Source: Chloroflexota bacterium
GTDB lineage: Bacteria > Chloroflexota > Anaerolineae > Anaerolineales > UBA11579
Reading direction: 5' to 3'
DNA length: 64,000 nucleotides
Assembly: GCA_013112575.1 (NCBI GenBank)
Contig: JABFGG010000001.1
Location: 434,001-498,000, forward strand
A model generated the notes under the pieces. The model had not been told where the DNA came from. It saw nothing but the letters and a program-made list of their open reading frames with translations, and ran no database searches. Below, in pieces: positions 55,267-63,904 of the stretch. The translations under genes and the position numbers were made by a program. The first letter of the stretch is position 1. Every line of letters starts with the position of its first letter.

Positions 55267-56043
55267 TCATTTCCCATTCTTAAAGATAATCCCTTGCCCT
55301 GTAGTTAGATGTGTTACTGAAGTTCCGTGCTGGATGGCAAATTCATCCATTGCCTTTTTTGCTCCGGGACAGATCTCAGATCCATAATCATCACAGATGA
55401 TTATGCCCCCATTTTGTAACCTGGGATAAAAAAAATCTAAAGAGTCGAGAGTTGGTTCATAAAGATCTACATCGATGTGGACCATGCTAAAGATCGAATC
55501 TTTGATTTCATTGAACCTTTGAGGAATCCATGCCTTAAATAGAGAATATCTTCCAGAAAATCTTTCTAGATTGGATGACGCATAGTTCATACCAATTGCT
55601 AAATCGTTTTCCTTCCACTTGGCTAAGCGCGCTTTATCGACTTTGTCTTCTTCTTTTGGTTTGGATAATCCCTCAAACGAATCAAAGCCAAAGAGGTGCT
55701 TCCCGGTTCCTTCAGTAGCTGCTAACATCAAGAAACTACTGCTTCCTCTATGCACACCGCACTCAGCCAGGTCCCCGACTACTTGTCTTTGGGCTTTGGC
55801 AAGATTGTAGAGATTGAATTTCCTTTCATGGATAATTTTTGAGCTTTTGTTTTCTGGAAATTCCCCCCATATTTTTAGAAATTCTTGGTCTGTAATCCAG
55901 GCTAGATTTTTATTGTACAGGCGAAAATTGTTCCGTATTGCTAATGAATCAAGGATTTCATGGCGTGCTTCGTACCGGTCTTGCTCATTACCGAAAATAG
56001 CTCGGAAAACATTTGGAAGGATACGCTTTATGGATATTGTCAT
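55267..56043 (-). CDS. TylF/macrocin O-methyltransferase-like protein (258 aa)
   Basis: TylF (macrocin O-methyltransferase) family: GDLAECGVHRGSSSFLMLAA near 86, KHLFGFDSFEGLSKP near 112, the metal-site segment VHIDVDLYEPTLDSLDFFYP near 195, and GGIIICDDYGSEICPGAKKA near 220. The Asp pairs in HIDVD and CDDYG probably bind a divalent metal, as in TylF/NovP enzymes, which methylate sugar hydroxyls. It is the first gene of the minus-strand trio with asnB and GT4. A short inverted repeat (CACATTCATGTG) lies 14-25 bases upstream of the ATG and might control it. Confidence 0.82.
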   Translation of the reverse strand: MTISIKRILPNVFRAIFGNEQDRYEARHEILDSLAIRNNFRLYNKNLAWITDQEFLKIWGEFPENKSSKIIHERKFNLYNLAKAQRQVVGDLAECGVHRGSSSFLMLAATEGTGKHLFGFDSFEGLSKPKEEDKVDKARLAKWKENDLAIGMNYASSNLERFSGRYSLFKAWIPQRFNEIKDSIFSMVHIDVDLYEPTLDSLDFFYPRLQNGGIIICDDYGSEICPGAKKAMDEFAIQHGTSVTHLTTGQGIIFKNGK

Positions 56044-56407
56044 TGGATTTTTTTATCACATTCATGTGGATCATGTGAGTATACTTTACTGGAAGGCAAA
56101 TTGTATTTGATAAGCGCAGAAAATCTCTAAGCGTTATTTTCCCATAGAATGAGTTTTGGATTATTATTCTAATTTAGATAGTAGCATCCGATTATAGTTG
56201 GCTACTTAGTATACCTAATAAATATCATTGCTTTTCTATCCAGTACTTGCTTGGATAGATGTGTTTATCTAGATAGGATTCCGGAGTTGTTTTGGACTAT
56301 GATGGTAGCGTATTGGGGTAGAGGTTAAGAACATGAATAAATTTTGGAGCGAACTTCCTAAATATTTTATTGAGAATTGAACTATCTGGTTGAAATCCCC
56401 GGCTCAA
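56044..56407. promoter_or_regulatory. Divergent intergenic region with inverted repeats
   Basis: 364 AT-rich bases between the divergent TylF-like and GT-C genes. CACATTCATGTG (56057-56068), with an outer TCACAT...ATGTGA pair (56056-56078), lies in the leader of the minus-strand gene. TCTATCC...GGATAGA (56235-56259, 7-base stem) lies mid-region, and a TATCTAGATA palindrome follows near 56266-56275. Any of these could be a binding site or an RNA hairpin; none matches a motif I know. No coding frame was found. Confidence 0.4.
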
Positions 56408-58315
56408 ATGAATAAACCCCCAGACTATCTCCAGAAGATAAATCACAGACACGCGGCTTTGTTGATGTGTGGACTGTTTGCTCTTGTCGCTTCCGGACTA
56501 AGCATATTGCGTGCCCCGCAAGCGGATGAGACCTGGTACCTGCTTGAAACCTGGATCATTACCGAGGCACTCCAAATTGGGGAGTGGTTTGGCAATTATG
56601 GTGTAGCACTCCACGGATTCCTGTTTAAGCTGCCAGTTGCAATGGCTTTCCTGCTTACAGGCCCATCTGCATTTGTCGCTGCACTATTTACAGTGATTTT
56701 AGCAACCTTGTCTGGTTGGCTATTCTATTGCTTTCTGCGAGACCACTTTGGATATAGCTGGTGGGCAGTAGCTGGGATGGCGTTATTCCTGTTCGGTTTT
56801 GAGATGCTGCGTAGCACGCCAACCTACCTGCGCGAAATACCTCTCGTGTTTTCGATCATTCTCTTTTTGTATCTCTATTTACAAAAGAGCACCCCGTGGT
56901 TAATCGGTTTGGCCCTGTTACTCCTTTTGGACGCAAAAGAGTATGGTTTCTATATCGCTGCGCCAGCTTATATCGCAGTACTTTGGCTTGAAGAGTACAA
57001 GCGCGCAGAGAGCAATTTGTCGAAGATCAACCTGAGTCGAGGTATATATCGAACATTTGCAGGCATATTACCCGCCTTTTTGCTTCTGTTTTTATCTGTC
57101 ACCACCAGCCTGGTTCCTATCAATATGTACAATGCGGAATTGCTGGGGCTAACAAAAAATGGATTTTTTGAAGTGTCAAGTGATTTTAGTTTTGTTGCGG
57201 CGACGACAAACCAGCTTGAGGGTGAGGAAAAATCAATCCCCTCCATTGCCCAAGACACAGACAATGAGAGAGAATCTGCCATAATATTTTTGCTTAATAG
57301 AGCTATCGGTTACACGAATAAATTACTCTTTCCCAGAACGTTTTCATTCATTGCTATTCCTGAATTAATTGCCTTGCCTTCCTTCGTGATGTCTATATTG
57401 CTGTTTAGGAAATGGTGGGACGAAAACCATTATGAGCGCTGGATTCTTCCGTTTATTTTTTGGCTATGGTTGGTTGCTTACATTCTTCGCGCTTCTCATG
57501 GGCGCTACATATTCCCTATATTCCCAATTTTTATCCTCTTTTTCATTGCTTTTTTAGAATCTGTACAAACGGACCCACGGTTCTATCGGCGTGTGGTGAT
57601 AGCGGCTGGAGTTTTTGCAGGATTATCGTTGTTCTTTGAGGTCACTTTTGTTGAGGTCAAACTGATGCTGAACCTCCTGCTGGTCAATACCCTTTTCGTG
57701 TTGGTGCGGGTGAAAGCGAGGTGGGCTAGTCGGTTACCGCAATTGTATGCAGTGGTGATAGGCTTGTTTGTCATGGCTACCTCTGTGACTTCTTTTGCTT
57801 TTATGCTTAACCAGGGACAACTGGCACAGGTATCGAATTGGGGGATTGGCTATGAAGCAGATCGGATATTGGCACAAGTCGATCCAGATGAAAATATATG
57901 GATCAATCAGATCGGTTGGTCGCGCTACCCGGGTTTCATCCGCAAGGACATTGGCTCAATCAATCCTGAATTCCTTTGGTCCCTTGCCGATTTCATCCCC
58001 AAAAAACAACTTCTGCAAAGGATGGATGCTCCAAATACATTCTCCTTTGACTGGCAAAGTATTGATGAGTTCCGTAGCAGTGTTCAACAGCACAATATCA
58101 CTACAATCGTTCTTATTGTGTCAACCAAAGATTCCTTCGATTTTCCCTATCAAGGGGATTTGCCTATCATTGAGCGTCAGCCCTGGACGAAACTGGCCCA
58201 AGAACTTCAGTTGAAAAACAAACACGTATACATTTTTGACATTGTCCCTGCAGATGCCCTAGAGCCAGATAGTACATCTATTCCAGTAGTGGCAGACCCG
58301 CTTTTTGCAAAATAG
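56408..58315 (+). CDS. GT-C/PMT-like membrane protein (635 aa)
   Basis: Integral membrane protein with about 11 hydrophobic segments and a soluble C-terminus (about 470-635). The loop after TM1 reads LRAPQADETWYLLETW, an Asp-Glu pair at the position where GT39/ArnT-like GT-C enzymes carry catalytic acids. Unlike the A/B proteins its N-terminal half is not a close relative of them. It likely transfers a sugar from a polyprenyl-phosphate donor, or joins glycan units, at the outer membrane face; this is inference. An in-frame TTG at 56390 is the alternative start; no clear ribosome binding site is present. It heads the last plus-strand group. Confidence 0.7.
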   Translation: MNKPPDYLQKINHRHAALLMCGLFALVASGLSILRAPQADETWYLLETWIITEALQIGEWFGNYGVALHGFLFKLPVAMAFLLTGPSAFVAALFTVILATLSGWLFYCFLRDHFGYSWWAVAGMALFLFGFEMLRSTPTYLREIPLVFSIILFLYLYLQKSTPWLIGLALLLLLDAKEYGFYIAAPAYIAVLWLEEYKRAESNLSKINLSRGIYRTFAGILPAFLLLFLSVTTSLVPINMYNAELLGLTKNGFFEVSSDFSFVAATTNQLEGEEKSIPSIAQDTDNERESAIIFLLNRAIGYTNKLLFPRTFSFIAIPELIALPSFVMSILLFRKWWDENHYERWILPFIFWLWLVAYILRASHGRYIFPIFPIFILFFIAFLESVQTDPRFYRRVVIAAGVFAGLSLFFEVTFVEVKLMLNLLLVNTLFVLVRVKARWASRLPQLYAVVIGLFVMATSVTSFAFMLNQGQLAQVSNWGIGYEADRILAQVDPDENIWINQIGWSRYPGFIRKDIGSINPEFLWSLADFIPKKQLLQRMDAPNTFSFDWQSIDEFRSSVQQHNITTIVLIVSTKDSFDFPYQGDLPIIERQPWTKLAQELQLKNKHVYIFDIVPADALEPDSTSIPVVADPLFAK

Positions 58316-58331
58316 GATACTCTTCTATCCG

Positions 58332-59795
58332 ATGACACTTGACCAGGTAAGCAAAATTTTGACGGCACTAGAAGCCGTTGACTATATTCACTGGAAAAGC
58401 ACACAGCATCTCCTGGCTGGACTATCGGGTGATACAGACCTTGACTTATTAATTGAGCGCGAGCAGGCGAATGAAATGCGGGCCTGCTTATTGAAGGAAG
58501 GATGCAAACCAATACTGTCCTCTCCGGAGAAACAGTATCCTGCCATGGAAGACTATCTGGGGTTTGATGAGAAAGCAGGCCGCTTCCTTCATTTCCATCT
58601 GCACTACCAACTGATTCTTGGTCAACAATATTCCAAAAACCACCGTCTACCCTTTGAGTATGAAATAATCTCATCCAGGCAATTACATTCAGAATTGGGG
58701 GTTTTTGTTCCAATGCCGGAATGGGAACTGATTATTTTGATTTGTAGGCTGCTTCTAAAGTTGACGGTTTTCAGTTTTGGAAGAGGCTTTATTAGAAAAG
58801 ACCTATTCCCAGACAATATCCACAGAGAGTTGGATTATTTGCTTGAGAGGATTGACACACCCAAGTTGGAGGAGATTCTCGGTTCGCAGGACACAGTCCC
58901 ATCTGATGTGATTTATGGATTTCTGGAACTGTACCGGTCAGGCCAAATGCGTCTGTTGCATTTATTTACCTTCCGGAACCGATTGACCCATTCACTTCGA
59001 GGCCATCAAAGACATTCGGCCTGGTGGTCACGATACAGGTATTTCATGGGGATAAGCAAGCGTATCTTCTATCGTTTTGTGTCTCCTGGTAACAGCCCCA
59101 AAAAATGCCTTGCGAACGGAGGTTTATCTATAGCCCTTGTCGGCGCAGACGGTGCGGGCAAATCTTCACTTGTATCTGCGCTTAGAAAATGGCTTGGTTG
59201 GAAACTCTCCGTACGTGTCTTTTATATGGGTTCAAAAAAGCCTTCACTGCTCACAAACCTTACTTGGGGGCCAGCCTTCATTTCGCGTCAACTCTCTCGC
59301 CGGATACTCGTTCCGATATTTGGGAAGCAAACCATGCTTGGACGTCTTTTCAATCACTTTAATGAATTCTGGCAGGGACTTTTCGCTGTAGCTACGGCAC
59401 TTGATCGTTACGCGCGTTTTCAGAGAGGTGTGCGGGCTGCCAATAATGGTGATATTGTTTTGTATGATCGTTTTCCATTGGAAGCAATTAAAACAGTTAT
59501 GGATGGGCCTAAGCTGCAGGAGCACCCAGGAAGGTTATTGGGTTGGTTGGCAAGATTAGAAATGAGATTGTACGATGGCATTCGCAAGCCAGATCATGTC
59601 TTCGTTTTACATGTTAGCCCGCATGTCTCTCAGCAGCGTAAACCCGACCACGACCACAATGTGGTTGTCGATAAGATCACGGCAGTTGCCTCCTTGAAAC
59701 AGTCTGAAGATGAACGACTGTTGCACATTGATGCCGATGAACCTTTCGATACAGTTCTACTAAAAAGCAAACAGCTTTTGTGGAAATTAATGTGA
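58332..59795 (+). CDS. Nucleotidyltransferase and thymidylate-kinase-like fusion (487 aa)
   Basis: Residues 1 to about 250 look like a nucleotidyltransferase-fold domain: YIHWKSTQHL near 20 and GDTDLDLLIERE near 37, resembling the G-S-x-DLD motif. Residues about 260-487 form a P-loop kinase domain: SIALVGADGAGKSSL near 268, FYMGSKKPS, then the helical VVLYDRFPLEA-type segment (IVLYDRFPLE) and PDHVFVLHVSP with a Lid-like RKPDHDHN. The kinase half resembles dTMP kinase but lacks its usual DR-Y motif in the same form. Such fusions occur in glycan loci, where a sugar or nucleotide-sugar phosphorylation is guessed. The start is the ATG at 58332, 16 bases after the GT-C gene; it overlaps the next gene by four bases. 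Confidence 0.68.
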   Translation: MTLDQVSKILTALEAVDYIHWKSTQHLLAGLSGDTDLDLLIEREQANEMRACLLKEGCKPILSSPEKQYPAMEDYLGFDEKAGRFLHFHLHYQLILGQQYSKNHRLPFEYEIISSRQLHSELGVFVPMPEWELIILICRLLLKLTVFSFGRGFIRKDLFPDNIHRELDYLLERIDTPKLEEILGSQDTVPSDVIYGFLELYRSGQMRLLHLFTFRNRLTHSLRGHQRHSAWWSRYRYFMGISKRIFYRFVSPGNSPKKCLANGGLSIALVGADGAGKSSLVSALRKWLGWKLSVRVFYMGSKKPSLLTNLTWGPAFISRQLSRRILVPIFGKQTMLGRLFNHFNEFWQGLFAVATALDRYARFQRGVRAANNGDIVLYDRFPLEAIKTVMDGPKLQEHPGRLLGWLARLEMRLYDGIRKPDHVFVLHVSPHVSQQRKPDHDHNVVVDKITAVASLKQSEDERLLHIDADEPFDTVLLKSKQLLWKLM

Positions 59796-60490
59796 TCATT
59801 GAACTCAGCGGCCCACCTGGGGCTGGGAAGAGTACCATTGTAAAAATGCTGTTTGAGGGACTTGCAAAATCCAGCCAGAAAGCCATGTCCCCAATTCAAG
59901 CGGAGCAGGCGCTATTTGGGGAAAGCAAACTGCGTACAGCCTTTCAGGAATTTCTGTATTTGGTTGGATTGTTTGTTCGCAGTTCCCCCTCTTTGATCGC
60001 GTTATTTTCACGGCATATGTTTCGCAAGATTCCTTGGAATCATAAATACTGGTTACTGCGTTGGCTCTTGCGGACAATTGCGCAATCAGCCATGTTACGA
60101 GCCAAGTTGGGCAATGAGGTCATTGTTTTTGATGAGGGCCCTTTTCACCAGGCTGCGACTTTTTTTACTTCTGGGAATGAAACGGCTGGTGATAGAGAAA
60201 TCGCGAAGATCCTGCAATTGGTCCAGGCATCTGATCTTCTGCTAATCGTCAGTGTGCCCGAAGAACGTTGCCTACAGCGGCTGGAAGGGCGCAAGCTACC
60301 GTACCGATTGCAAGGTAAAAGCCGCCATGAAAAAAAGCAATTTCTTCACAACCAGGCAGAAGCCATTCGGCACGGCCTGAATGTCGCGGAAGGTTTGGGC
60401 TGGAATTGCGTAGTTGTAAATAATGCCCAATCGCTCGATACAACCCGTACGGAAGTAGAGCATATTTTGGAGTCTCTGGATCTTGAGTAA
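59792..60490 (+). CDS. Small P-loop kinase (232 aa)
   Basis: Single-domain P-loop NTPase/kinase. Walker A is ELSGPPGAGKSTIVKML near the N-terminus, the Walker-B/DxD-like strand is VIVFDEGPFHQ near 113 (as in deoxynucleoside-kinase-like and AAA_33 proteins), and a lid-like Arg-rich stretch is RCLQRLEGRKLPYRL near 156. It begins with GTG 59792 overlapping the preceding fusion stop (GTGA), with GGA seven bases before it. The pair is therefore translationally coupled, and the next GT4 overlaps by eight bases. It may phosphorylate a sugar or an activated intermediate; no specificity residues can be assigned. Confidence 0.68.
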   Translation: MIIELSGPPGAGKSTIVKMLFEGLAKSSQKAMSPIQAEQALFGESKLRTAFQEFLYLVGLFVRSSPSLIALFSRHMFRKIPWNHKYWLLRWLLRTIAQSAMLRAKLGNEVIVFDEGPFHQAATFFTSGNETAGDREIAKILQLVQASDLLLIVSVPEERCLQRLEGRKLPYRLQGKSRHEKKQFLHNQAEAIRHGLNVAEGLGWNCVVVNNAQSLDTTRTEVEHILESLDLE

Positions 60491-61646
60491 AGCTTCCAAA
60501 AAACCACGCGTGCTTCTCACTATCCGTCATTTTTACCCCAATGAATATGGTGCTGAGATTCAAGCCCGTCGTTTGGCCCGCGCCCTGATTCAGAAGGGCG
60601 TGAATATAACTATTCTAACTGGGCGCTATGGCAAATTGCCACGCACCGAAACGATTGATGATATCCCAATCCACCGCCACTTTATTGGCCTGTATCTGCC
60701 AGTAATCCATGAGTTGTTTTATCTGACCTCGTTGGCATGGCAGCTCTTCATTCACAGACACGAATACGACATCATCCACTTGTTCCAGGCCCAGCTTTCT
60801 GTGTTTGTAGCTGTGATAATGGGAAATATATTGGAAAAAAAAGTTATTATCCGGTCCAGCAATACAGGCCCCGAAGGGGTAGCTCAATTGCAGACGCAAC
60901 TTCCTTTTGGGAGATGGTTGTTTCGCCTTCTCGATTCACGGGTGGATGCTTTTGTTGCAGTTAGCAGGGCGATGCTGGAAGAATTTGCTGCTGTCGGCTT
61001 TTCTCAAGAGAAATGCCATTTAATAAGTAATGGTGTTGAGCTGCCGGATACAACTGCAAATGACAGGGAAGAGAACTGGATTGGCTTAGACTTGCCAGAG
61101 CTTGAGGAAAAGATGGTTGCTCTATATGTGGGACGATTGACACAGCATAAAGGTGTTGAAACGCTAGTCCTTGCTTGGAGAAAAGTTGTTCGCGAATATC
61201 CTAGAGCTCACTTACTATTGCTTGGGGATGGCACCCTAAAAGAAAAATTGGCCGAGCAGGTTCAAGAAATGGGGATAGCTGAAAAAGTATCTTTGCTTGG
61301 AAAAGTAACCAATGTATCGGACTTTCTTCGCGTAGCAGATATGTTCATCCTGCCTTCACAATATGAGGGTATGCCCAATGCAATTTTGGAAGCCATGGCC
61401 TATGGATTGCCAGTGGTTACATCCAGGGTAAGCGGGGCACAGGATGTCATTATAGATAATCACAATGGTGTGCTGGCGGATTTGGACAGCCCTGAAAAGA
61501 TTGCCAAAGAAATGTTAGCATTGATCGCTTCTCCAGGAAAACGAACAACCCTGGGTAGGGCCGCTCTCCAAACCATTGAGGAAAATTATTCAATGTCTGT
61601 AGTCAGCGGCCTCTATATCCAACTTTACCAATCTCTTTTGGATTGA
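60483..61646 (+). CDS. GT4 glycosyltransferase (387 aa)
   Basis: GT-B enzyme with RVLLTIRHFYPNEYGAEIQA, DIIHLFQAQLSVFVAVI, ISNGVELPDTT, ALYVGRLTQHKGVETLVLAW, LLLLGDGTLKEKL and QYEGMPNAILEAMAYGLPVV, a clear EX7E-type donor motif of GT4. The start is TTG 60483, overlapping the kinase gene by eight bases. It is the last gene of this plus-strand group; a new transcription unit with its own promoter begins after it. Acceptor and sugar unknown. No membrane helix is seen, so it probably works at the cytoplasmic face. Confidence 0.85.
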   Translation: MSKASKKPRVLLTIRHFYPNEYGAEIQARRLARALIQKGVNITILTGRYGKLPRTETIDDIPIHRHFIGLYLPVIHELFYLTSLAWQLFIHRHEYDIIHLFQAQLSVFVAVIMGNILEKKVIIRSSNTGPEGVAQLQTQLPFGRWLFRLLDSRVDAFVAVSRAMLEEFAAVGFSQEKCHLISNGVELPDTTANDREENWIGLDLPELEEKMVALYVGRLTQHKGVETLVLAWRKVVREYPRAHLLLLGDGTLKEKLAEQVQEMGIAEKVSLLGKVTNVSDFLRVADMFILPSQYEGMPNAILEAMAYGLPVVTSRVSGAQDVIIDNHNGVLADLDSPEKIAKEMLALIASPGKRTTLGRAALQTIEENYSMSVVSGLYIQLYQSLLD

Positions 61647-61768
61647 GGCCTATCGTCCTTGTGCTATGCGTGTCCAAGGAACTCGTTTTCCCCCTTGTTC
61701 GTCATTTAGTTGAATTTTGCTTGTCTTCACATTTCGAATTTGTTTCTCCCATAGTCTCAAAACACTCG

Positions 61769-61774
61769 TATAAT
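61769..61774 (+). promoter_or_regulatory. -10 box upstream of the 61818 epimerase
   Basis: A perfect TATAAT lies 44 bases before the ATG; the -35 area (about 61746-61752) has no good TTGACA. A strong GGAGGA (61801-61806) is 11 bases before the start. Together they suggest an independent transcription unit for the epimerase, GT4 and following gene. Confidence 0.4.
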
Positions 61775-61817
61775 CTCGTTCATTCTATATAGATATCATC
61801 GGAGGATTAAACGCCTT

Positions 61818-62774
61818 ATGTCATTTCCATTCCACCGCGCTCTTGTTACAGGAGGTGCAGGCTTCATCGGTAGCCACATTGTCAAACGGCTTTTGAAAGA
61901 GGGGGTTGAGGTTGTCAGTATTGACAGTTACGTCACGGGCAAATCTGAGAATTTGGCTGACCTGTCCCACGAAAACTTGCAGGAAATTGATTGCGACGTT
62001 GTTGACTACGATCAGCTCAAACCACATTTTGAGGGTGTCGACGTCGTTTTTCATAATGCTGCCTCTAAAAAGACCGTATGTTTGAAGGACCCTCGTTTAG
62101 ATCTCGATACAAATGCCAAGGGTACATTTAATCTATTGGAGTTGTCTCGGGATCATGGCGTGAAAAAATTTGTGCATGCCTCGACCGGTTCTGTGTATGG
62201 GGAAGCTCAATATTACCCGCAGGATGAAAAACACGTATTGTTACCGACATCGTATTATGGCGTCAGCAAGCTTGCGGGCGAGCGCTATGCTATGGTCTTT
62301 AATCAACTCTATGACCTTGATGTCACCATTCTGCGCTACTTCCATGTATTTGGGCCTAAACAAGAGTCCAGCGAATTTGGTGGTGTCGTGGCCATATTCT
62401 CCCGCAAGGCCATTGCGGGTGAGCCTCTGCTCATTTTTGGCGATGGTGAACAGCTTCGATCTTTCACGTATGTTGAGGATGTGGTGAGTGCCAATATGCT
62501 GGTTGCCACCCATAAAGATACCAAAGGCGAGGTATACAATTGCGCCTCTGGCATCCAGGTGACCATCAAAGAACTGGCCGATAAAGTTATTGGCCTGTCG
62601 GGAAAAGAGCTTGAAATTGAGTATGGGGATTGGACCATCGGGGACATCAAGTATTTTAAAGTATCCAATGAGAAGTTGAGATCACTGGGTCTTGAATTCC
62701 AAACGGATTTTGATGCCGGCCTCAAAGATACGTTCGAGTGGTTTAAAAAGGAACTTTCCCAGGGGAATGCGTGA
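61818..62774 (+). CDS. NAD-dependent epimerase/dehydratase (SDR), 318 aa
   Basis: Extended [22 protein letters not shown] at the N-terminus supplies the GxxGxxG motif, DVVFHNAASKKTVCLKD lies near 75, STGSVYGEAQ near 117 has the Ser-Thr site, and the YYGVSKLAGERY triad gives Tyr/Lys (YxxxK). The DTNAKGTFNLLELSRDHGVK segment follows the family pattern, and a GDGEQLRSFTYVEDVV segment is conserved in C4-epimerases and dehydratases. It might interconvert UDP-sugars or start a 4-keto pathway. It resembles the partial gene at 1-107 in type. It has a strong ribosome binding site and a -10 box, and its stop overlaps the following GT by four bases. Confidence 0.85.
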   Translation: MSFPFHRALVTGGAGFIGSHIVKRLLKEGVEVVSIDSYVTGKSENLADLSHENLQEIDCDVVDYDQLKPHFEGVDVVFHNAASKKTVCLKDPRLDLDTNAKGTFNLLELSRDHGVKKFVHASTGSVYGEAQYYPQDEKHVLLPTSYYGVSKLAGERYAMVFNQLYDLDVTILRYFHVFGPKQESSEFGGVVAIFSRKAIAGEPLLIFGDGEQLRSFTYVEDVVSANMLVATHKDTKGEVYNCASGIQVTIKELADKVIGLSGKELEIEYGDWTIGDIKYFKVSNEKLRSLGLEFQTDFDAGLKDTFEWFKKELSQGNA

Positions 62775-63904
62775 AGCTGATCCTGTTGTTCACGTACCAG
62801 GTCACACTGGATATGTGGGTCAAGAGTGGGCTGGTGGAGCGAGAGTTGGCCTTTTACGAGCACATGATTCGCAATGGCTTGGAGCAAGTCGCCTTGATGA
62901 CTTACGGCGAACAGGATGGGGAGTATCAGGGGCGTTTCTCTGGATTTGAGGTTTTGCCCAAGATCGTCAAGAATACGCGTTTGTATGGTCTGGTCGCCCC
63001 ACTGGTCCATCGCCGTGCTTTTGCTGAAACTAATGTGATTAAAACCAACCAATCCAGCGGGGGCACAGTGGGCGTAATCGCCAAGATCCTGTTTCCACGC
63101 AAAGTATTCGTGATGCGCTGTGGCTGGGTTCGCACAGAAGAGATGATGCGCCGAGATGAAGAATTGAACGGTTTCGGATTGACCTGGGCGAAATTCCTTG
63201 AGTGGCTTGGTTTTCGTTTTGCCGATGCCATCATTGTTACAACGGCTTCAGATAAGGATTACGTGCGCAAGACTTATGGAATTCCCTCTGAAACGATCCG
63301 CGTGTTTCCCAATTCGGTGGACACGAAACTATTTGCTCCATCAAAGGATCCCCTCGCGCTTATAAAACCTTTAAAAGTTATTTCTTTGGGACGTTTTGTT
63401 GAGATGAAGAACTTCCAGGGCTTGATCGAGTCTTTGGATGGCCTGGGGCAGGATATAGAATTAAGTTTGATCGGGGATGGTCCCTATCGATCTGAGCTGG
63501 AAAGGGTTGCTGAACGGGCCTCGATCACAGTAAATTTTGTGGGGCGCATTCCCAACGACCAGATTCCGGATTATTTGCGTGCCGCGGATATTTTTGTCAT
63601 GCCTCAATTCTACGGCAGTGGCATGTCCAAAGTTATTTTGGAGGCCATGGCATGTGGCTTAGTGACCATTGCTTCCGACATTCGCCCTCATCGTGAAGTG
63701 TTGGAAGATGGCATTAATGGCTTTCTCTGTGGAACGACGCCCCATGAATTGCGGGCTTGTTTCGAGCGTGTGCTCGCCTTATCCTCGGAGGAACTCCAAA
63801 GCATTGCTACTCAAGCTAGGCAAGATGTACTTGCGAAGTACTCAATGGCTACCATTGCAAAACAAGAGTTAAGTATGTTTTCTGAGCTATGTCAGATCAA
63901 TTGA
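62771..63904 (+). CDS. GT4 glycosyltransferase (377 aa)
   Basis: GT-B enzyme with KLILLFTYQVTLDMWVKSGL, GGTVGVIAKILFPRKVFVMR, IRVFPNSVDTKLFAPSKD, VISLGRFVEMKNFQGLIESL, LIGDGPYRSELERVAERA and GSGMSKVILEAMACGLV, an EX7E-type donor site. It starts with GTG 62771 overlapping the epimerase stop (GTGA) and is cotranslated with it. The product may use the sugar nucleotide made by that epimerase. It ends with the start of another open frame overlapping it by 16 bases. Confidence 0.86.
   Translation: MKLILLFTYQVTLDMWVKSGLVERELAFYEHMIRNGLEQVALMTYGEQDGEYQGRFSGFEVLPKIVKNTRLYGLVAPLVHRRAFAETNVIKTNQSSGGTVGVIAKILFPRKVFVMRCGWVRTEEMMRRDEELNGFGLTWAKFLEWLGFRFADAIIVTTASDKDYVRKTYGIPSETIRVFPNSVDTKLFAPSKDPLALIKPLKVISLGRFVEMKNFQGLIESLDGLGQDIELSLIGDGPYRSELERVAERASITVNFVGRIPNDQIPDYLRAADIFVMPQFYGSGMSKVILEAMACGLVTIASDIRPHREVLEDGINGFLCGTTPHELRACFERVLALSSEELQSIATQARQDVLAKYSMATIAKQELSMFSELCQIN

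Noticed and set aside
56266..56275. TATCTAGATA as an attachment or operator site
   Set aside because: A ten-base AT-rich palindrome is expected by chance and has no partner copy.
58332..59795. True thymidylate kinase for dTTP synthesis
   Set aside because: The kinase domain is fused to a nucleotidyltransferase-like half, coupled to another kinase and a GT, and shows only a dTMP-kinase-like layout.
62336..63052. 238-codon open frame on the minus strand
   Set aside because: It lies opposite a clear SDR epimerase and GT4 and has no recognisable domain; typical of a shadow in a GC-richer region.
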